Below are positions 62,115-64,000 of a stretch of 64,000 bases of DNA, piece by piece. How positions within the stretch are numbered: the stretch's first letter is position 1; each line of letters begins with the position of its first letter. The stretch comes from Parus major (Eukaryota; Chordata; Aves; Passeriformes; Paridae): positions 1,192,396 through 1,256,395 of the forward strand of contig NC_031779.1 in assembly GCF_001522545.3 (NCBI RefSeq), written 5' to 3'. The position numbers were made by a program, and so were the translations under genes. The notes beneath the pieces were generated by a model. It ran no database searches and was not told the origin of the DNA. It was given only the letters and a program-made list of their open reading frames with translations.

Positions 62115-62129
62115 AAAAAAAAAAAAAAA
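62115..62129. repeat. Poly(A) run, 15 bases
   Basis: An uninterrupted A run within the intron, with no sign of a retrocopy upstream. Confidence 0.9.
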
Positions 62130-63802
62130 GAAAATTCCTCTTCACCTGCTGTAACAACTGTAGCATTGTCAGGAGCCAACATCTGGGAGCTATTTCTGGG
62201 GAAAAGTCAAAGTACTATTGTTCACCAGGAGGAACAGAAATTCATTTTCTTCCTTTTGTAGGTGTCTTTACAGTGCCCTCTAGTAAACTTGTGGAGAAAT
62301 GCTTGGAGGGATGTTTCTCAGCCCAGGTGGAGAAAATAATGAAAACAGTCCCTGGAAGAATTAAAAATTAAATAAATAATGGAGCTCTGGTCCCCTGGGA
62401 CTGAGGTGCTTTTCGAAGGAAGCACTGCTGATATTAAAAACTGACAATTGCTTAAAATGAGAGGAATGCCTTTAGTATTCCACGAAAAAGGGAAAAGTTG
62501 GATTAAATCCTTTAGGCTCTCCTTCTGAAATGGTTACGAGAAGGAGTTTTGGAGTTAGGACCTTCAGAGACCTCCTTGGCTTAATTCAAATATATGGTGT
62601 TAGGTGGTCTGACTTGTGCTTCCTTTGATTTATAAAAGCAAAATGGCCTTGAAAGAATGTTCCTTGCACAAGGTGAGAGGTTTGTGGGGCTCAGCTGCTG
62701 CATGTGAATTCTGTAAAATATTTTTAAAACAACCTGAAAGAAGTCCACATTTTTGGGCTTAGTGCTTATAAAGGGTTTTTTTTCCTGGCGCAGCAGGAGG
62801 AACAAAAAGTGCACCAGAAGTTGTTTTTGAAGCACGGCTGGTAGGCAGTATTTTATTTTCCCTTTTTTGAGTGTGGCTTTAAGGCAAATGAATAAATCCT
62901 TGTGAGTAGGAAACAGTTTAAGAGTGGGAATATGGACTGGACACGAGGAGCACCTCCTTAGTGGGGATTTTTTTGGGACAAGTTGCACAAGGGTACTGTG
63001 AGGAGCGGTTCTAGTGAGTCCTGCTTTAGGGGAAGAGGAGTTGGGGCCTTCTTTTCTCCTGCAGTTTTCCAAACTGACCAGAACTGCAGCCCCACAGTAA
63101 AGGACAGAGAGGTTGTGGACTGGTGTGACAGTGCTTGAGAGCAGCTGCTGAAGGGAGCCATGGCACAGCACCTGGCACAATCAACTGTAAATAATACAAT
63201 CACATCCAGGTAAAAATGTCTGACTCTCTCAAGAGCTTTGAAAGGCTGTGGAACTGAACACCAGATAAATGCATCTCCACAGACATCTGATCTTGGAGAT
63301 TACAATCTGTGTTTGGATTTGGCTGCTGATCGTTATCGTGTTTTTCTTGCCATTATTTAATAATATATGAGCCAATGGTATTACTTACAGAGGGAGTGGT
63401 TGGAGTAGATGTGGGGATGCTTCCTTGCAGTGATTTACTGTAGACACACCACACTATTTGGAGACTTTTTAATTCTATTCCTGCACACTTTTTTAATGGG
63501 CTAATATTTCTAAATATCATTTTTTGCTTGAGGTCCATCAAAGAAGGTCACTTTAAGATTAAGCAAACAATAATTTGTTATTTAGCAAAGGAAAGGTAAC
63601 TGGAAATATAAACAAAGCTCTAAAGGCATTGTTGCAAAATATGGTTTACTTTGCTTGACTTTGTTTAGTGGCTGTGCTGTGTGGATGCTCCCGAGTTACT
63701 AAGGCCAAGTCCTGGACCATATTACCTCTTTCTCTTCCAATAATGGTGACTCTCTTGATTTTTGTGTTCTTATTGGCACATGATGTTAAAAACCTTCTCA
63801 GC

Positions 63803-64000
63803 TCATAGCATCATAGAATCTGGGAATGGTTTGGGTTGGAGAGGATCTGAAGGATTATCCATTCCACCCCTGGCCATGGGCAGGAACAGCCTCCACTGTC
63901 CCAGGGTGCTCCAGGCCCTGGCCAGCCTGGCCTTGCACCTGACCATGGACAGGGCAGCTGCAGCTGCTCAGGGCAACCTCAGCCAGGGCCTCGCCACCCT
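63803..64000 (-). mobile_element. CR1 retrotransposon, 3' fragment cut by the window end
   Basis: The plus strand starts with the terminal repeat in reverse, 'tcatagcatcatagaatc'. It continues 'ggtttgggttggagagga', 'ccatgggcaggaac', 'ccagcctggccttg' and 'agccagggcctcgccaccct'. The copy is well preserved, with near-intact terminal TCATAGAATC units, so it is probably the youngest CR1 here. It continues past the window. Confidence 0.96.

Larger units (their letters stand above)
52755..64000 (+). other. Downstream intron, noncoding stretch to the end of the window
   Basis: No further exon can be supported. The stretch holds two CR1 fragments, an inverted repeat and AT-rich block at 55.2-55.35 kb, and long A or T runs (56,024-56,045; 61,251-61,267; 62,115-62,129). 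A minus-strand frame of 199 codons (62,581-63,180) is the longest gap-free frame outside the GC-rich and microsatellite regions, yet it shows no domain or coding-like composition. Confidence 0.6.

Noticed and set aside
62581..63180. 199-codon minus-strand open frame
   Set aside because: It is the longest gap-free frame outside the GC-rich and microsatellite regions, but it has no recognisable domain, and the window is large enough for one such frame by chance.
1..64000. Prokaryotic features (operons, CRISPR arrays, riboswitches) and tRNA or rRNA genes
   Set aside because: CR1 repeats, CpG depletion and a spliced first exon mark this as vertebrate DNA. I found no direct-repeat array with regular spacers and no cloverleaf or rRNA sequence.

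Overview
This window is vertebrate nuclear DNA, and the repeats point to a bird. Six fragments share the 3' end of CR1 non-LTR retrotransposons, the dominant interspersed repeat of avian genomes; several carry the 'ggtttgggttgga' block that follows the CR1 terminal repeat in reverse orientation. There are few other repeats, and CpG is scarce outside two patches. I cannot name the species, and no complete protein-coding gene lies inside the window.

Layout: (1) About 1-17,640 is noncoding and apparently intergenic. It holds two CR1 fragments (3.3 kb and 8.35 kb), a pentanucleotide microsatellite (1.17 kb), a MIR-like SINE remnant (14.7 kb), a strongly pyrimidine-biased tract (15.5-16.1 kb) and a TE-poor stretch before the promoter with homeodomain and octamer cores. 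(2) About 17,690-18,850 is a CpG island interrupted by a 226-base assembly gap (17,843-18,068). Inside it is the first coding exon of a plus-strand gene. It has an ATG at 18,293, a signal peptide and a strong splice donor at 18,407/18,408, leaving a phase-1 junction. (3) From 18,408 to the end of the window the sequence reads as one very long first intron of at least 45 kb. It has four more CR1 fragments, simple repeats, a small isolated CpG-rich patch at 31.57-31.93 kb and a perfect 10-bp inverted repeat with two CAGCTG E-boxes at 55.24 kb. A well-formed but unproven 30-nt candidate microexon lies at 52,725-52,754 and keeps the exon 1 frame.

The gene is probably a secreted or type I membrane protein, because it starts with a signal peptide exon, but its identity cannot be fixed from 38 residues. 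The residues before the donor (S-x-x-L-L-T-G, the last G supplied in part by the next exon) recall the start of BMPER (crossveinless-2), as do the long first intron and noncoding flanks. This is only a lead. The open frames elsewhere look like chance readings: they lack recognisable domains, overlap on both strands and occur at the density expected for noncoding vertebrate DNA.
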